Of a stretch of DNA of 64,000 nt, positions 26,199 through 35,702 are shown in pieces; position 1 is the stretch's first letter; each line of letters starts with the position of its first letter. The DNA is from Glycomyces artemisiae (GTDB taxonomy: Bacteria; Actinomycetota; Actinomycetes; Mycobacteriales; Micromonosporaceae), in assembly GCF_003002955.1 (NCBI RefSeq), contig NZ_PVTJ01000012.1, positions 1-64,000 of the forward strand, in the 5' to 3' direction. Position numbers and translations under genes: made by a program. A model generated the notes under the pieces. That model ran no database searches. It was given only the letters and a program-made list of their open reading frames with translations, and had not been told where the DNA came from.

Positions 26199-27112
26199 CG
26201 GCCGCCTTCTTCTTCGAGCCAGTTCTCGATCAGGAAGCGCGCCACGGAGATCCGGACCGCGCTCGGGGTGCCGTCGGCGGTGTCGACCCACATTTGGCGG
26301 ACCTCGTCGGCGGTGAACCAGCGGGCGTCGGCGATCTCCTCGGCTTGCAGCGCAAGGGTCTGCGACGGGTCGGCGGTGGCTCGGTACGCGAGCATGAGCG
26401 AGCGCGGGTAGGGCCACGGCTGGCTGGAGACGTAGTCGAGGCGGTCGAGGCGGATGCCGACCTCCTCGGCGACCTCGCGGTGGACGGCGGCCTCGGCGGA
26501 CTCGCCGGGCTCGACGAACCCGGCGATGCACGCGTACCGGCCGCTGCGCGTGGACTGCACGGACGCGCCGATCGTGTTCTGCGCCACCGCGGGTTTCGGC
26601 TGGCCGCCGTACCGCTGGTGCTGCGCGAGGAGCACCCGGTCGGCGCCGTCGTCGATGAGGACGATCACGGCCGGGTCGGTGCGCGGGAACACCGGGCGCC
26701 CGTTGGCGCCCGACAGCTCCCACCCGGCCATGCGGGCGCTGAGCGGCTCGCCGGTGGTCGGGTGGAACCGGTAGGTCGCGTGCCAGTGGCCGATCCCGAT
26801 GGCCTCCACGGCGACCGCGAGGTCGCGGGGCGCCCAGGTCGGCTTGATCCAGCGGCCCGGGAGCCCCTCGGGGAGGTCCGCGAAGACCGCGAACACCGGC
26901 GGGTCCTCGCCGCCGAGGTAGACGCGCGGGCCGTCGGGCGCGGTGCCCGCGTCGTAGTAGCGCAGGCCGTCCTCGTCGGCGTCGATGCGCTCCCGCTCGG
27001 GGTCGCAGACGACGATCTGCGCCTTCTCCCAGGCGTCGCCGAGCCAGGCGTCGTCGCCGCGGTGGGCGGCGAACCGGTCGACCTCGTCGACCGCGAGCGG
27101 CGGGTGCATCAT
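26195..27112 (-). CDS. nudC: NAD(+) diphosphatase NudC-type Nudix hydrolase
   Basis: NudC cleaves NADH/NAD+ to NMN and AMP and removes NAD caps from RNA. The 305-residue protein keeps the Nudix box (GFVEPGESAEAAVHREVAEEVGI) and the NudC marker SQPWPYP. The middle zinc ribbon, normally four Cys, has lost all of them: the segment reads HATYRFHPTTGEPLSARMAG and then GANGRPVFPRTDPAVI. ATG 27112 overlaps the stop of the upstream M16 gene (ATGATG), so translation is coupled. Confidence 0.9.
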   Translation of the reverse strand: MMHPPLAVDEVDRFAAHRGDDAWLGDAWEKAQIVVCDPERERIDADEDGLRYYDAGTAPDGPRVYLGGEDPPVFAVFADLPEGLPGRWIKPTWAPRDLAVAVEAIGIGHWHATYRFHPTTGEPLSARMAGWELSGANGRPVFPRTDPAVIVLIDDGADRVLLAQHQRYGGQPKPAVAQNTIGASVQSTRSGRYACIAGFVEPGESAEAAVHREVAEEVGIRLDRLDYVSSQPWPYPRSLMLAYRATADPSQTLALQAEEIADARWFTADEVRQMWVDTADGTPSAVRISVARFLIENWLEEEGGR

Positions 27113-28422
27113 GGCGCGGCGATCTCCCCCAGCTCGGCGAGCGACTCGCGGATCTCGGCGCCGTCGCCGAGGACGACGGTCACCGCGCGGTCGGGGTCGA
27201 GGCGCTCGGCCGCGACCCGCCGCACGTCCTCGGGCGTGACGGCCCGCAGCCGCTCGGAGTGCTCGGCGAGCCACGACAGCGGCAGCCCCGCGGCGGCGAG
27301 CACGGAGATGTAGTTCGCGACGCCCGCCTGCGTGGCGGTGGCGAGCTTGATCGACCCGAGCGCGTACCGGCGCGCGAGGTCGAGCTCCTCTGCGGCGGGC
27401 GGGTTCTCGGCCATGCCGCGCAGCTCGGCGCGGACCTCGGCGAGCGCGGGGGCGGTCACCTCGGTGGCGACGTCCACGGCGGCGAGCTGGATCGACCCGG
27501 CCGGGGCGTGGTCGACGCGCGAGCGCGGCGAGTACCCGTAGCCCTTCGTCTCGCGCAGGTTCATGACCAGGCGCGAGGTGAAGTAGCCGCCGAAGACGAG
27601 GTTGGCGAGGTGCTGGGCCGCGTTGTCCGGGTGGGTCCGCTCGACCGCCGGGTAGGCGACGCGGATCGCGGACTGGACGGAGCCGGGCCGGTCGACCAGG
27701 ACGAGCGGGCCCGGTTCGATGCCCGGGAGCGGCTCCATCGTGCGGGGCTCGCCCGCGCCGTTCCAGTCGCCGAGGGCCTTCTCGACGGCCGCGAACGCGC
27801 TGTCGGGGTCGATGTCGCCGACGATGACGAGGCGGGCGCCGGCGGGGTGGACGCGCGAGGCGTGCAGTGCGAGCACGGCCTCGCGCTCGACGGCGGCGAC
27901 CTCGGCGGCCGTGGGCTGCTGGTGGCCGTACGGGTGGCCTTCCCAGAGGCGCGCGTCGAGGACGCGGTTGACCTGGAAGTCGGGCTGCTGCTCGGCGACC
28001 GAGAGGCTGTCGATGATGCGGGACCGTTCGACCTCGAAGGGCGACTCGGGGTACTCGGCGGCCTTGAGGACGTCGCCGAGGGTCTCCAGGAGTTCGGGGA
28101 GCCCGGTGGCGAGGCTGTTGCCGGACACGGCGATCCGGTCCGGGTCGGCCCCGGCGCCGAGGGCGCCGCCGACGCTCTGGAGGCGGCGGGCGATGTCGGT
28201 CAGCGACGCGGTCTCGGTGCCCGCGAACAGGGTCGAGGCGAGGAGGTCGGCGGCGGCGAGGTCGGTGTGCGCGGCCGGGATCGACAGGCGCACCTCGGCG
28301 AGCGGGACGCCGGGGCGGCGCGTGAGCAGCACCCGGAGGCCGTTCGGGAGGGTCCGCTCGATCGGGACCGGCAGGGACAGCGGGACTTCCGGCGCGAGAC
28401 CGGGGACGGGAATGCTGCTCAC
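27109..28422 (-). CDS. M16-family peptidase-like protein, inactive-type subunit
   Basis: The 437-residue protein has the two-lobed insulinase/pitrilysin fold (conserved GHPYGHQQPTAAEV region, later MNLRETKGYGYSPRS) but lacks the HxxEH zinc site; the equivalent stretch reads TDLAAADLLASTL. In M16 pairs one subunit is catalytic and the partner keeps an R/Y substrate pair, here R and Y in the YFTSRLVMNLRETKGYGYS region. The GTG start at 28422 overlaps the stop of the active subunit (GTGA), which supports a heterodimer. Confidence 0.9.
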   Translation of the reverse strand: MSSIPVPGLAPEVPLSLPVPIERTLPNGLRVLLTRRPGVPLAEVRLSIPAAHTDLAAADLLASTLFAGTETASLTDIARRLQSVGGALGAGADPDRIAVSGNSLATGLPELLETLGDVLKAAEYPESPFEVERSRIIDSLSVAEQQPDFQVNRVLDARLWEGHPYGHQQPTAAEVAAVEREAVLALHASRVHPAGARLVIVGDIDPDSAFAAVEKALGDWNGAGEPRTMEPLPGIEPGPLVLVDRPGSVQSAIRVAYPAVERTHPDNAAQHLANLVFGGYFTSRLVMNLRETKGYGYSPRSRVDHAPAGSIQLAAVDVATEVTAPALAEVRAELRGMAENPPAAEELDLARRYALGSIKLATATQAGVANYISVLAAAGLPLSWLAEHSERLRAVTPEDVRRVAAERLDPDRAVTVVLGDGAEIRESLAELGEIAAP

Positions 28423-29720
28423 TGGGCTCCTCCGGGAACGACTTCGAGGACGGCGCGGCGGTTCGGCGTCAGCGCGGCGGCGGCCTGCGCGACGGATTCC
28501 GCGGTGACCTCGCCGAGCAGGGCCGCGAAGCGGGTCGACATGGCGGCGTCGCCGTGGAAGATCTCGGCGGTCGCGAACCGGCGCGAGCGGCCCATGACCG
28601 AGTCGTCGCCGCGCAGCAGCTGGGCGGCGACGCGGGCCTTGACGCGGTCGAGCTCGGCTTCGTCGACGCCGTCGGCGACGCGCGCGAGCTCCTCGTCGAC
28701 GGTGCCGAGGACGGTGTCGACGGCGGTGCCCGGCGGCAGGAACGCCTGCACGAGCATCACCGTCGGCCCGCGGGACGCGAAGGGCTCGGCCATGAACGTG
28801 CAGTGCGCGGCCACGGCGGTCGCGGCGCGGTCGGTGTGGACGAGCCGCTCGACCAGGCGCGACGCGTCGCCGTCGGTGAGCAGTTCGCCGAGGACCACGT
28901 ACGGGAGGAACGCGTCGAGCTCGGCGACCGGGTCGGGCACGCGCCAGGCCGCGGCGACGGCCGGGAGGGTCGCGCGCTCGTCGGTGTAGGAGAGGCGGCG
29001 CTCGGCCGTCAGGTCGGGCTCGTCGAACGACGGGTGGACGGGCGCGGGGCGCGCCTCGACGTTCCCGAAGTGGCGTTCGACCAGGTCGCGCGCGGTTTCG
29101 AGGTCGAAGTCCCCGGCGACGGACAGGACCGCGTTCGAGGCCGGGTAGTAGGAGTCGAAGAACGAGCGCGCGTCGTCGACGGTGGCCGCGTCGAGGTCGA
29201 CGAAGGAGCCGTAGCCGTCGTGGGAGTTCGCGAACGTGTCGAACATGACCGGCGGGAGCTTGATCCACGGGAAGCCGCCGTAGGGGCGGTTGAGGACGTT
29301 GACCCGGATCTCCTCCTTGACGACGCTCACCTGGTTGGCGAGGTTCTCCTCGGTGATCGCGGGGCCCCGCATGCGGTCGGCCTCCAGGAACAGGGCCAGT
29401 TCGAGGCCGTTCGAGGGGAGGAGGTTGAAGTAGTCGGTGTAGTCGATGTGGGTCGAGCCGTTGAAGGTGCCGCCCGCGGATTGGACGTGGCGCATGTGCT
29501 CGGCCTTGCCGACGTTGTGCGAGCCCTGGAACATCATGTGCTCGAACAGGTGGGCGAAGCCGGTGCGCCCTTCGGGCTCGGACCGCATCCCCACGTCGTA
29601 GACCACGGCGACGCCGACGACGGGCGCCCCAGGGTCGGGCGCGAGGACCACGCGCAGTCCGTTCGCGAGTCGGAACCGCTCGATCGCGAACGCCGGAGCC
29701 GGAATCGTCGCAACAGTCAT
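28419..29720 (-). CDS. M16-family zinc peptidase, catalytic subunit
   Basis: The 433-residue protein has the inverted zinc motif HLFEH (in AHLFEHMMFQGS) and the downstream Glu region LANQVSVVKEEIR that completes the metal site, all as in active M16B peptidases. No signal peptide is present, so it is probably cytoplasmic. It is the first gene of a three-gene operon with the inactive M16 subunit and nudC. Confidence 0.93.
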   Translation of the reverse strand: MTVATIPAPAFAIERFRLANGLRVVLAPDPGAPVVGVAVVYDVGMRSEPEGRTGFAHLFEHMMFQGSHNVGKAEHMRHVQSAGGTFNGSTHIDYTDYFNLLPSNGLELALFLEADRMRGPAITEENLANQVSVVKEEIRVNVLNRPYGGFPWIKLPPVMFDTFANSHDGYGSFVDLDAATVDDARSFFDSYYPASNAVLSVAGDFDLETARDLVERHFGNVEARPAPVHPSFDEPDLTAERRLSYTDERATLPAVAAAWRVPDPVAELDAFLPYVVLGELLTDGDASRLVERLVHTDRAATAVAAHCTFMAEPFASRGPTVMLVQAFLPPGTAVDTVLGTVDEELARVADGVDEAELDRVKARVAAQLLRGDDSVMGRSRRFATAEIFHGDAAMSTRFAALLGEVTAESVAQAAAALTPNRRAVLEVVPGGAQ

Positions 29721-29816
29721 GGTCGGAACCCTATCTCAGCTCGGTGTCGTTCCGATGACGCGGCGTTCGTCACAGCCCCTTGGATTCGGCACGAATTCCT
29801 GCTTGACTTCTAGGCT

Positions 29817-29894
29817 ATGAACTCGCAGCACATCGAACGCATCAGCGACGCCGACCGCGCCGCCGCGTCGTGCTGCCGAATGTGCGCCAGCTGA
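29817..29894 (+). CDS. Leader peptide of metNIQ with a Cys-Cys-Arg-Met-Cys end
   Basis: A 25-codon ORF begins [18 protein letters not shown] and closes CCRMCAS before TGA. It lies 64 bases upstream of metN. Concentrated Cys codons plus a Met codon at the end of a short ORF just upstream of a sulfur-amino-acid transporter fits ribosome-mediated attenuation; poly-cysteine upstream ORFs that respond to cysteine have been described in mycobacteria. No classic ribosome site is visible upstream, so a leaderless start is possible. Only a short hairpin (GCCGC/GCGGC, 29908-29925) follows. Confidence 0.7.
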   Translation: MNSQHIERISDADRAAASCCRMCAS

Positions 29895-29958
29895 GGGCTC
29901 CCGCACCGCCGCGCCCCGAAGCGGCGATCACCCACAGCGAAAGCGACCTCCTCTTCCC

Positions 29959-30726
29959 ATGGACTCCAGTCCCAGCATCCGCCTGTCCGGCGTCACGAAG
30001 CGCTTCGGCGACCTCGTCGCGCTCGACGACGTGTCCCTTGACGTCGCGCCCGGCGAGATCTTCGGCATCCTCGGCCGCTCCGGCGCCGGCAAGTCGACCC
30101 TGCTGCGCACCGCGAACCTCCTCACCCGCCCCGACGCGGGCACCGTCGAGGTCGCCGGCCGCGACCTGACGGCCCTGCGCGGCCGCGAGCTGCGCGAGGC
30201 CCGGTCCCAGACCGCGATGATCTTCCAGCACTTCAACCTCCTGTCGAACCGCAACGCGGCCTCGAACGTGGCGCTCCCCTTGCGGTTCCGGGGCGTGAAG
30301 CGGGCCGCGCGCCGCGAGCGCGCCCTGGAGCTGCTCGACCTGGTCGGCCTGTCCGACAAGGCGAAGGCGTACCCGGGGCAGCTCTCGGGCGGCCAGCGCC
30401 AGCGCCTGGCGATCGCGCGGGCGCTCGCGTCCGGTCCCGACGTGCTCCTCTCCGACGAGGCCACGAGCGCGCTCGACACCGACACGACGGACGAGATCCT
30501 CGACCTGCTCGCTCGGCTCAACCGCGACCTGGGGCTGACGGTCCTGCTCATCACGCACGAGCTGGAGGTCATCACCCGGATCTGCCACCGCGCGGCGGTG
30601 ATGGAGTCCGGGCGGTTCGTGGAGATCGGGAACGTCCCCGAGCTCCTGGCCGACGCCGACTCGCGCCTGGGCGGCCAGGCGCGGCGCCTCGCGGCCCGCC
30701 TGCTCGGCGAGGAGGTGGCGCTGTGA
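29959..30726 (+). CDS. metN: Methionine ABC transporter ATP-binding protein MetN
   Basis: MetN powers uptake of methionine by MetI and MetQ. The 255-residue protein has Walker [10 protein letters not shown], the Q-loop FQHFNLL, signature [13 protein letters not shown], Walker [13 protein letters not shown] and H-loop LITHELEV. It ends shortly after the ABC core and lacks the C-terminal ACT-like domain (about 90 residues) that gives E. coli MetN its methionine feedback inhibition. Control may therefore rest on the leader peptide. Its stop overlaps the metI start (GTGA). Confidence 0.93.
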   Translation: MDSSPSIRLSGVTKRFGDLVALDDVSLDVAPGEIFGILGRSGAGKSTLLRTANLLTRPDAGTVEVAGRDLTALRGRELREARSQTAMIFQHFNLLSNRNAASNVALPLRFRGVKRAARRERALELLDLVGLSDKAKAYPGQLSGGQRQRLAIARALASGPDVLLSDEATSALDTDTTDEILDLLARLNRDLGLTVLLITHELEVITRICHRAAVMESGRFVEIGNVPELLADADSRLGGQARRLAARLLGEEVAL

Positions 30727-31382
30727 ACTCCAGCGACCGGCTCGTCGAGCTGCTCACCGAGGCGTTCTGGGAGACGCTCCACATCGTTTCGGTTGCGGGC
30801 CTTTGGACTCTGGTGGGCGGGCTGCTGCTCGGCACCGTCCTCTACATCACGTCGAAGACCGGCCCGAAGCCGATCGCGGTGGTGAACGCGCCGCTCGGCC
30901 TGATCGTGAACATCGGGCGCAGCGCGCCGTTCGTGCTGCTCATGGTCGCCGTCGTGCCCCTGACCCGCCTGATCACGGGGACGAGCATCGGCACGGAGGC
31001 GGCGATCGTGCCGCTGACGGTGGCATCGATTCCGTTCTTCGCGAGGCTCGTCGAAGGCGCGCTGCTGGAGGTCCAGCCGGGCCTCATTGAAGCGGCTCGC
31101 TCGATGGGCGCGTCGACTCCCGGCCTGGTGTGGCGAGTCGTGTTGCCCGAAGCGACGCCCGGCCTGATCCGCGGCTTCACGGTGACGCTCGTCGCGGTCG
31201 TCTCGTACTCGGCGATGGCCGGGATCGTGGGCGGCGGGGGCCTGGGCGACCTCGCGTACCGCTACGGCTACCAGCGCTTCGAGACCGAGTACATGATCTG
31301 GCCGCTCGTGATCCTCGTCGTGCTCGTGCAGCTGTTCCAAATCCTCGGCGACCGGTGCGCCCGCACCCTCGACCGCCGCTAA
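30723..31382 (+). CDS. metI: Methionine ABC transporter permease MetI
   Basis: The 219-residue permease has five predicted spans and the MetI markers [17 protein letters not shown], the EAA loop [22 protein letters not shown] and [17 protein letters not shown]. The GTG start at 30723 overlaps the metN stop, so translation is coupled. Substrates of the family are methionine and its derivatives. Confidence 0.95.
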   Translation: MNSSDRLVELLTEAFWETLHIVSVAGLWTLVGGLLLGTVLYITSKTGPKPIAVVNAPLGLIVNIGRSAPFVLLMVAVVPLTRLITGTSIGTEAAIVPLTVASIPFFARLVEGALLEVQPGLIEAARSMGASTPGLVWRVVLPEATPGLIRGFTVTLVAVVSYSAMAGIVGGGGLGDLAYRYGYQRFETEYMIWPLVILVVLVQLFQILGDRCARTLDRR

Positions 31383-31417
31383 ACCACTGATTTCCCTACC
31401 TTCATTAGGAGAAGACT

Positions 31418-32254
31418 ATGTTCAATCGCCGTGCCCTGATCGGGACTTCGGTCGCCGCAGCCGCCGCTCTGACACTCGCCGCCTGCGGCAACGACTCCGG
31501 TGAGTCCGAGCCCACCGAGACGAACGGCACCGTCGTCGTGGCCGCGACGCCGGTCCCCCACGCGGACATCCTGAACTACATCGCCGAGAACCTGGCTGAC
31601 GACGCCGGGCTGACGATCGAGGTCGAGGAGTTCACCGACTACGTGCAGCCGAACGTGGCGACCTCGGACGGCTCCGTGGACGCGAACTTCTTCCAGACCG
31701 AGCCGTACCTCGACGAGTACAACACCGCCAACGGCACCGACCTGGTGACCGTCGCGGCCGTGCACATCGAGCCGCTGGGCCTGTACTCGTCCTCGGTCGC
31801 CTCGGTCGAGGAGATCCCCGACGGCGCCCAGATCGCCATCCCCGGCGACGGCTCCAACGGCGGCCGCGCCCTCGCCCTCCTCGCCGACGCGGGCCTGATC
31901 ACCCTCGCCGACGGCGTGGACGCGACCCTCGCCACCGAGGACGACATCGCCGAGAACCCGAAGAACCTGGAGTTCGTCCCCCTCGAAGCGGCCCAGCTCG
32001 CGCTCTCCCTGGAGGACGTCGACGCCGCCGTCATCAACGGCAACTACGCCCTTGAGGCCGACCTCAGCCCCGCCGAGGACGCCCTCTACTCCGAGTCGCC
32101 CGACGGCAACCCGTACGCCAACTACCTGGTGACCACCGCCGCCAACGCCGACAACGAGGACATCCAGAAGCTCGCCGACCTCCTCCAGTCCGACGAGGTC
32201 AAGCAGTTCATCCTCGACACCTGGGCCGACGGCTCCGTCGTCCCGGCCTCCTAA
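31418..32254 (+). CDS. metQ: MetQ/NlpA-family substrate-binding lipoprotein
   Basis: The 278-residue protein starts with a signal peptide and the lipobox LTLAAC (lipidated Cys), followed by the NlpA domain with TPVPHADILNYI, NFFQTEPYLDEYN and a closing segment IQKLADLLQSDEVKQFI. It captures methionine for MetNI. AGGAGAAG lies just upstream of ATG 31418. It is the last gene of the operon; no hairpin follows before tRNA-Trp. Confidence 0.94.
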   Translation: MFNRRALIGTSVAAAAALTLAACGNDSGESEPTETNGTVVVAATPVPHADILNYIAENLADDAGLTIEVEEFTDYVQPNVATSDGSVDANFFQTEPYLDEYNTANGTDLVTVAAVHIEPLGLYSSSVASVEEIPDGAQIAIPGDGSNGGRALALLADAGLITLADGVDATLATEDDIAENPKNLEFVPLEAAQLALSLEDVDAAVINGNYALEADLSPAEDALYSESPDGNPYANYLVTTAANADNEDIQKLADLLQSDEVKQFILDTWADGSVVPAS

Positions 32255-32345
32255 CCAGGCCAAACACCTGCCCCAACCCGGTTGCACCGGCCTCCGCGCG
32301 CCACGTAAGATAGTTGCGGCCAGGCCGGGCAACCGGACGGGCCAA

Positions 32346-32418
32346 AGGGGTGTGGCGCAATTGGTAGCGCATCGGTCTCCAAAACCGAGGGTTGCAGGTT
32401 CGAGTCCTGTCGCCCCTG
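32346..32418 (+). tRNA. tRNA-Trp (CCA)
   Basis: Acceptor AGGGGTG (32346-32352) pairs with CGCCCCT (32411-32417) followed by discriminator G. The anticodon loop CTCCAAA has anticodon CCA at 32379-32381. No CCA tail is encoded. Its 3' end is the left edge of the accessory region. Confidence 0.97.
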
Positions 32419-32419
32419 C

Positions 32420-34036
32420 AAGACCAGCATTATCCGAACACCGGGCCGTGATCAACGGCCCGGTGTTCGTCATTTCGGGCCCCAAATGACTGCGTTGCTC
32501 GGGCAGCAGTGGCGTGAACGGCGACCGGGTCTCGTCAGCGCTGACCTTCGGCTCCCCCATCGCTTCATCGACGTAGACGAGCAGTCGTTTGAAGAACGAC
32601 CTGTGGAAGGTCTTGTGGAAATCCTCCGGCACCGATTTCAGCAGCCGCCGAGGATCATCCAGCAGTTGCAGCAGCATCGCGATCGCCTCACCAGCGCGCT
32701 CCACCTTGGCGTCGCCGACCTCGGCCAAGCGCTCGTCGATCGCTGCCAACTCATCACGCAGCCGCCGCATCTTGACCTCAAGTCGATCCTGCGGCCATTC
32801 AGGGTTGCCGACCAGATCGAGCAGGTGGTCCTGGTGGCTGACCAGCCGGTCGTGCTCGGCTTCCAGGTTCCGCCTCAGCGAAGCCGAGAGCGAGCCCTTC
32901 TGCCGTAGGGCCTTGTCGACTGCTGCCTGTAGTTCAGCCGCAGTCGAAGGCGGCACGTTCAAGGTCGCATAGTGGGCGGCGACCGCAGCCTCGATCTTCG
33001 CGACAGGCATCCTGGGCGTCTGGCAGTGCTTGCCTGCCTTGCCACTGCACAGGAAGTACGAGTACACGATGCCGCGCCGGTTCTTCACCGTGTCGAGGTA
33101 GAAGCGCGTGCGGCAGTTCGCACACCACAGAAGCCCTTTCAGCGGATGGTCGTGGACACGCTCGCGAGTGCCAGCGCCACGCTGGTTGATCAGCACGTCC
33201 TGGACCCGGTCGAACAACTCCTGGCTGACCAACGACTCGTGCCGGCCGTCGTACTCTTTGCCCTTGAAGACGACTCGGCCGAGATACCGCCGGTCACGGA
33301 GCAGTCGGCCGATGGTCTCGATGGTTACCGGCCGACCATTTGGCACGTCCTTCCTCGGGCGAGTCCGCAGCCCCGCCTCCGTCACGGCGCGCTGGAGATC
33401 CTTGAAGCCGTAGCGCCCAGTAGCGTAGAGCTTGAACATCGTGACGACGAAGGGCGCCCGCTCGGCATCGACGGCGACCGTCCGCACTTCGCGGCCGTCG
33501 ATCCTCTCCCCCACGTTCAGATAGCCGAGCGGAGCAGTGCCGGGGATGCCACCACGAGAAGCCTTCGCGGCCATCTTGAAGGCGACATCCGCCCCAGATG
33601 CGCGGGACTGGTACTCGTTTACGCCGTCGAGGATCGCAGCCACCAAGTCCCCGATGTAGCTGTCCTCGGTGTAATCCATGATCGAGACCAACTGCACGCC
33701 GAGCTTCCGAAGCTCTCGACGAGTGATCGCCGCGTCGGTGGTGTCGCGGTGCATGCGCGAGCGGGCGTAGACCACGATCGCATCAACGTCTTTGCTGTTC
33801 CTGACTCGCGCCATCATCTCTTGGAACTTTGGCCGTCCGTCTACCGTCATCGCCGATCGACCTGGCTCGACGTATTCCTCTACGACCTCCATCCCGAGCT
33901 CTTCAGCCTTCCGCAGGCAGGCTTTGCGCTGCGCGGGGATGGAGTTCCCCTCGGGGTCATAATCGGTGTCGACTTGGCTGCGGGAGGACACCCGCAGGTA
34001 CAGCACTGCTCGCTTCTTCTTGTTGATTTCACTCAT
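32420..34036 (-). CDS. Large serine recombinase (site-specific integrase)
   Basis: This enzyme integrates or excises the element. The N-terminal resolvase domain has the catalytic Ser in YLRVSSRSQ (about residue 17) and the Arg pair in YARSRMHRDT; then a recombinase domain (GYLNVGERI onward), a zinc ribbon (CANCRTRF then CSGKAGKHC) and a C-terminal coiled coil. There is no in-frame stop before the tRNA: the frame stays open through tRNA-Trp and antisense through metQ to 31379. The coordinates given are the portion inside the insert; the end is therefore not a natural stop. Start overlaps the upstream gene by four bases. Confidence 0.85.
32436..32468. terminator. Hairpin between tRNA-Trp and recombinase
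   Basis: GAACACCGGGCCG and CGGCCCGGTGTTC form a 13-bp perfect stem with a seven-base loop. It can terminate tRNA-Trp and also lies inside the 3' end of the convergent recombinase reading frame. Confidence 0.75.
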
Positions 34037-34209
34037 GAGCCGTCGGCCTTCCGATCGTCGTCGTCGGTACGGCCCGCCACAGGTTCGGACTCGTCGTCAC
34101 GCTCAGCCATCGCAAGGGCAGCGTCAACCAGCGTTGCGGCGAGCGATCGAACGTCGAATTCCTCGCGCAGTTCTCCAACCACGCGGACTCTGATGTCTCC
34201 GGCACCCAT
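34033..34209 (-). CDS. Small protein upstream of the recombinase
   Basis: A 58-residue product (from ATG 34209) with a short beta/helix core (DIRVRVVGELREEFDVRSLAATLVDAALA) and an acidic, charged tail. Its stop overlaps the recombinase start (ATGA), so the two are coupled. It may be a directionality or control factor, but this is inferred only from position. A GTG nine bases upstream is an alternative start. Confidence 0.55.
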   Translation of the reverse strand: MGAGDIRVRVVGELREEFDVRSLAATLVDAALAMAERDDESEPVAGRTDDDDRKADGS

Positions 34210-34690
34210 GGCAGTCACCGCCCGGCACCGGGGTAGCGGCGGGTTGATGCCACCGTAGGCCGACTCCACGGGGCCATCAAGCACCCCGGAGTACGTCGCT
34301 CCGAATGGAAGAACTTACTCCGGATCAGGTGCGGGATGCGCCACGAAAAGGGCAGGCAAAAGAAGAGTGATGAGGTGCGGTGTTCCACACAGGTGTCCCA
34401 CCGGCATTGCGAATCCAGCTCTGGTGACCATCCATCTTACAGCATGAATCACTCTAAGTTGATTTCTGCTCACTTTCACGGAAGCTCGGCCAGTAACCGC
34501 CCCCAGCATCCCAAGGCAGTAACCGCCTCTCGGACGTTCTTCCGAAGGCAACGGCGCCGGTAACCGCCAGGTGCGCAGGCTTTCGTTTCAAGTCCGGTTA
34601 CTCGATGTTCTTTCTCTATGAGTCCTCCTGCTGCGCTGAACAGGTCGACTCGAGAAATTGCTCAGCGCGCGAGCAGATGGGAGGTGCAGC
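34210..34690. other. Intergenic region with repeat cluster upstream of the relaxation gene
   Basis: About 480 bases without a convincing gene; a minus-strand ORF at 34315-34551 lacks a ribosome site and coding bias. The right half holds three copies of GTAACCGCC. Confidence 0.55.
34488..34568. repeat. Iteron-like cluster: three GTAACCGCC copies
   Basis: GTAACCGCC occurs at 34493-34501, 34519-34527 and 34560-34568, in the same orientation. The first copy belongs to a 13-mer GGCCAGTAACCGC (34488-34500) that recurs inverted at 35703-35715, on the other side of the replication-relaxation gene. These look like binding sites for an element-encoded protein. Confidence 0.55.
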
Positions 34691-35614
34691 TTGGCCGCCA
34701 GGCGTACCCCAGGCAAGAACACCGGCGACTTCGACGAGATCGCCGGTCGGCTGATGGAGCGTGACTTCGCGATCATCGGGACCCTCGCACGCCACAAGAT
34801 CATGGCCGCCGGGATGTTGGAGGCGCTGTTCTTTCCCTCGGCCCATTCAGCGGCGGCTCGTCTTCTGACCCTGTACGAGATGGGCGTCCTGTCGCGATGG
34901 CGCAACCCCTCGAGCCGCGCCTACCGCTACGTCCTGGGTTGGCGCGGCCAGTACCTCCACGCTTTGCGCACCGATGAGAAGCCCCCGACCAAGGCGAACG
35001 CAGCGTTCAAGGCCCAACAGCACTTCCTGTCCGCGCACTGTCCCCACACCGAGGGCATCAACGCGTTCTACTGCCGCCTCATGCGCGCGGCACGCTTCAG
35101 GGGCGATGTCGAAATCGACTGGCAGTTCGAGCCATACAGCGCCTATAGCGGCATGCGCTGCGACGCGAGCGTCACCCTTACCTGGAACGACGGACGGCAG
35201 CTCTGGTTCTGGTTCGAGCACGACCGGGGCACGGAAACACTGCAGCGCCTGGCCGACAAGGTCTCGAGCTACAAGAAGCACATCTCGAACCACCAGTATG
35301 AAAAGGCGGTGTTGCTGATCGAGGTTCCTACCGCCAGCCGACTGGCGAACCTCCTCCCGCTGGCCACCGAGCTGTGGGACGAGAGCCATCTGCGCAATAC
35401 GCGCCTCAGCAAGCTCACCGTCGCCGCCAGCTCTGCAACCCAGGCCGAGCGGACGTTCACCAAGCCTGAGACGTTCCCCGATCCCTTCAACGACCCGCGT
35501 TGGAACGTGCTCGGCCGCGACTTGCCTGTCGCTCTCGGGGAGCTGCCCGGGATCGCCGATGAGATCGCGAATCGGCCGATCGTTTGGGATTGGGACCCGG
35601 AGGTCGGCCCCTGA
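34691..35614 (+). CDS. Replication-relaxation family protein
   Basis: The 307-residue protein matches the Replic_Relax family of actinomycete plasmids and integrative elements: an N-terminal winged-helix (RDFAIIGTLARHKIMAAGMLEALFF) that reads out as a DNA-binding domain, then a nuclease-like fold with FEPYSAYSGMRCDASVTL and WFWFEHDRGTETLQRL. It is thought to help plasmid replication or transfer. I chose the TTG at 34691, with GGGAGGTG four bases upstream; this gives LAARRTPGKN at the start. It is flanked by inverted copies of GGCCAGTAACCGC. Confidence 0.85.
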   Translation: MAARRTPGKNTGDFDEIAGRLMERDFAIIGTLARHKIMAAGMLEALFFPSAHSAAARLLTLYEMGVLSRWRNPSSRAYRYVLGWRGQYLHALRTDEKPPTKANAAFKAQQHFLSAHCPHTEGINAFYCRLMRAARFRGDVEIDWQFEPYSAYSGMRCDASVTLTWNDGRQLWFWFEHDRGTETLQRLADKVSSYKKHISNHQYEKAVLLIEVPTASRLANLLPLATELWDESHLRNTRLSKLTVAASSATQAERTFTKPETFPDPFNDPRWNVLGRDLPVALGELPGIADEIANRPIVWDWDPEVGP

Positions 35615-35702
35615 AGGTCGACCCCAAGGCAGGACCGCGGACTGCCCCAGCCGTTGACGAACTCCGGTCATCCAACGTATGCGCAGGTCAATGACATGGC
35701 GT

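Noticed and set aside
31379..32419. C-terminal extension of the recombinase through tRNA-Trp and metQ
   Set aside because: The peptide is the antisense of tRNA-Trp and metQ; I treat it as read-through, not as an authentic domain.
34315..34551. 78-codon minus-strand ORF
   Set aside because: No ribosome site or coding bias and it covers the repeat cluster.
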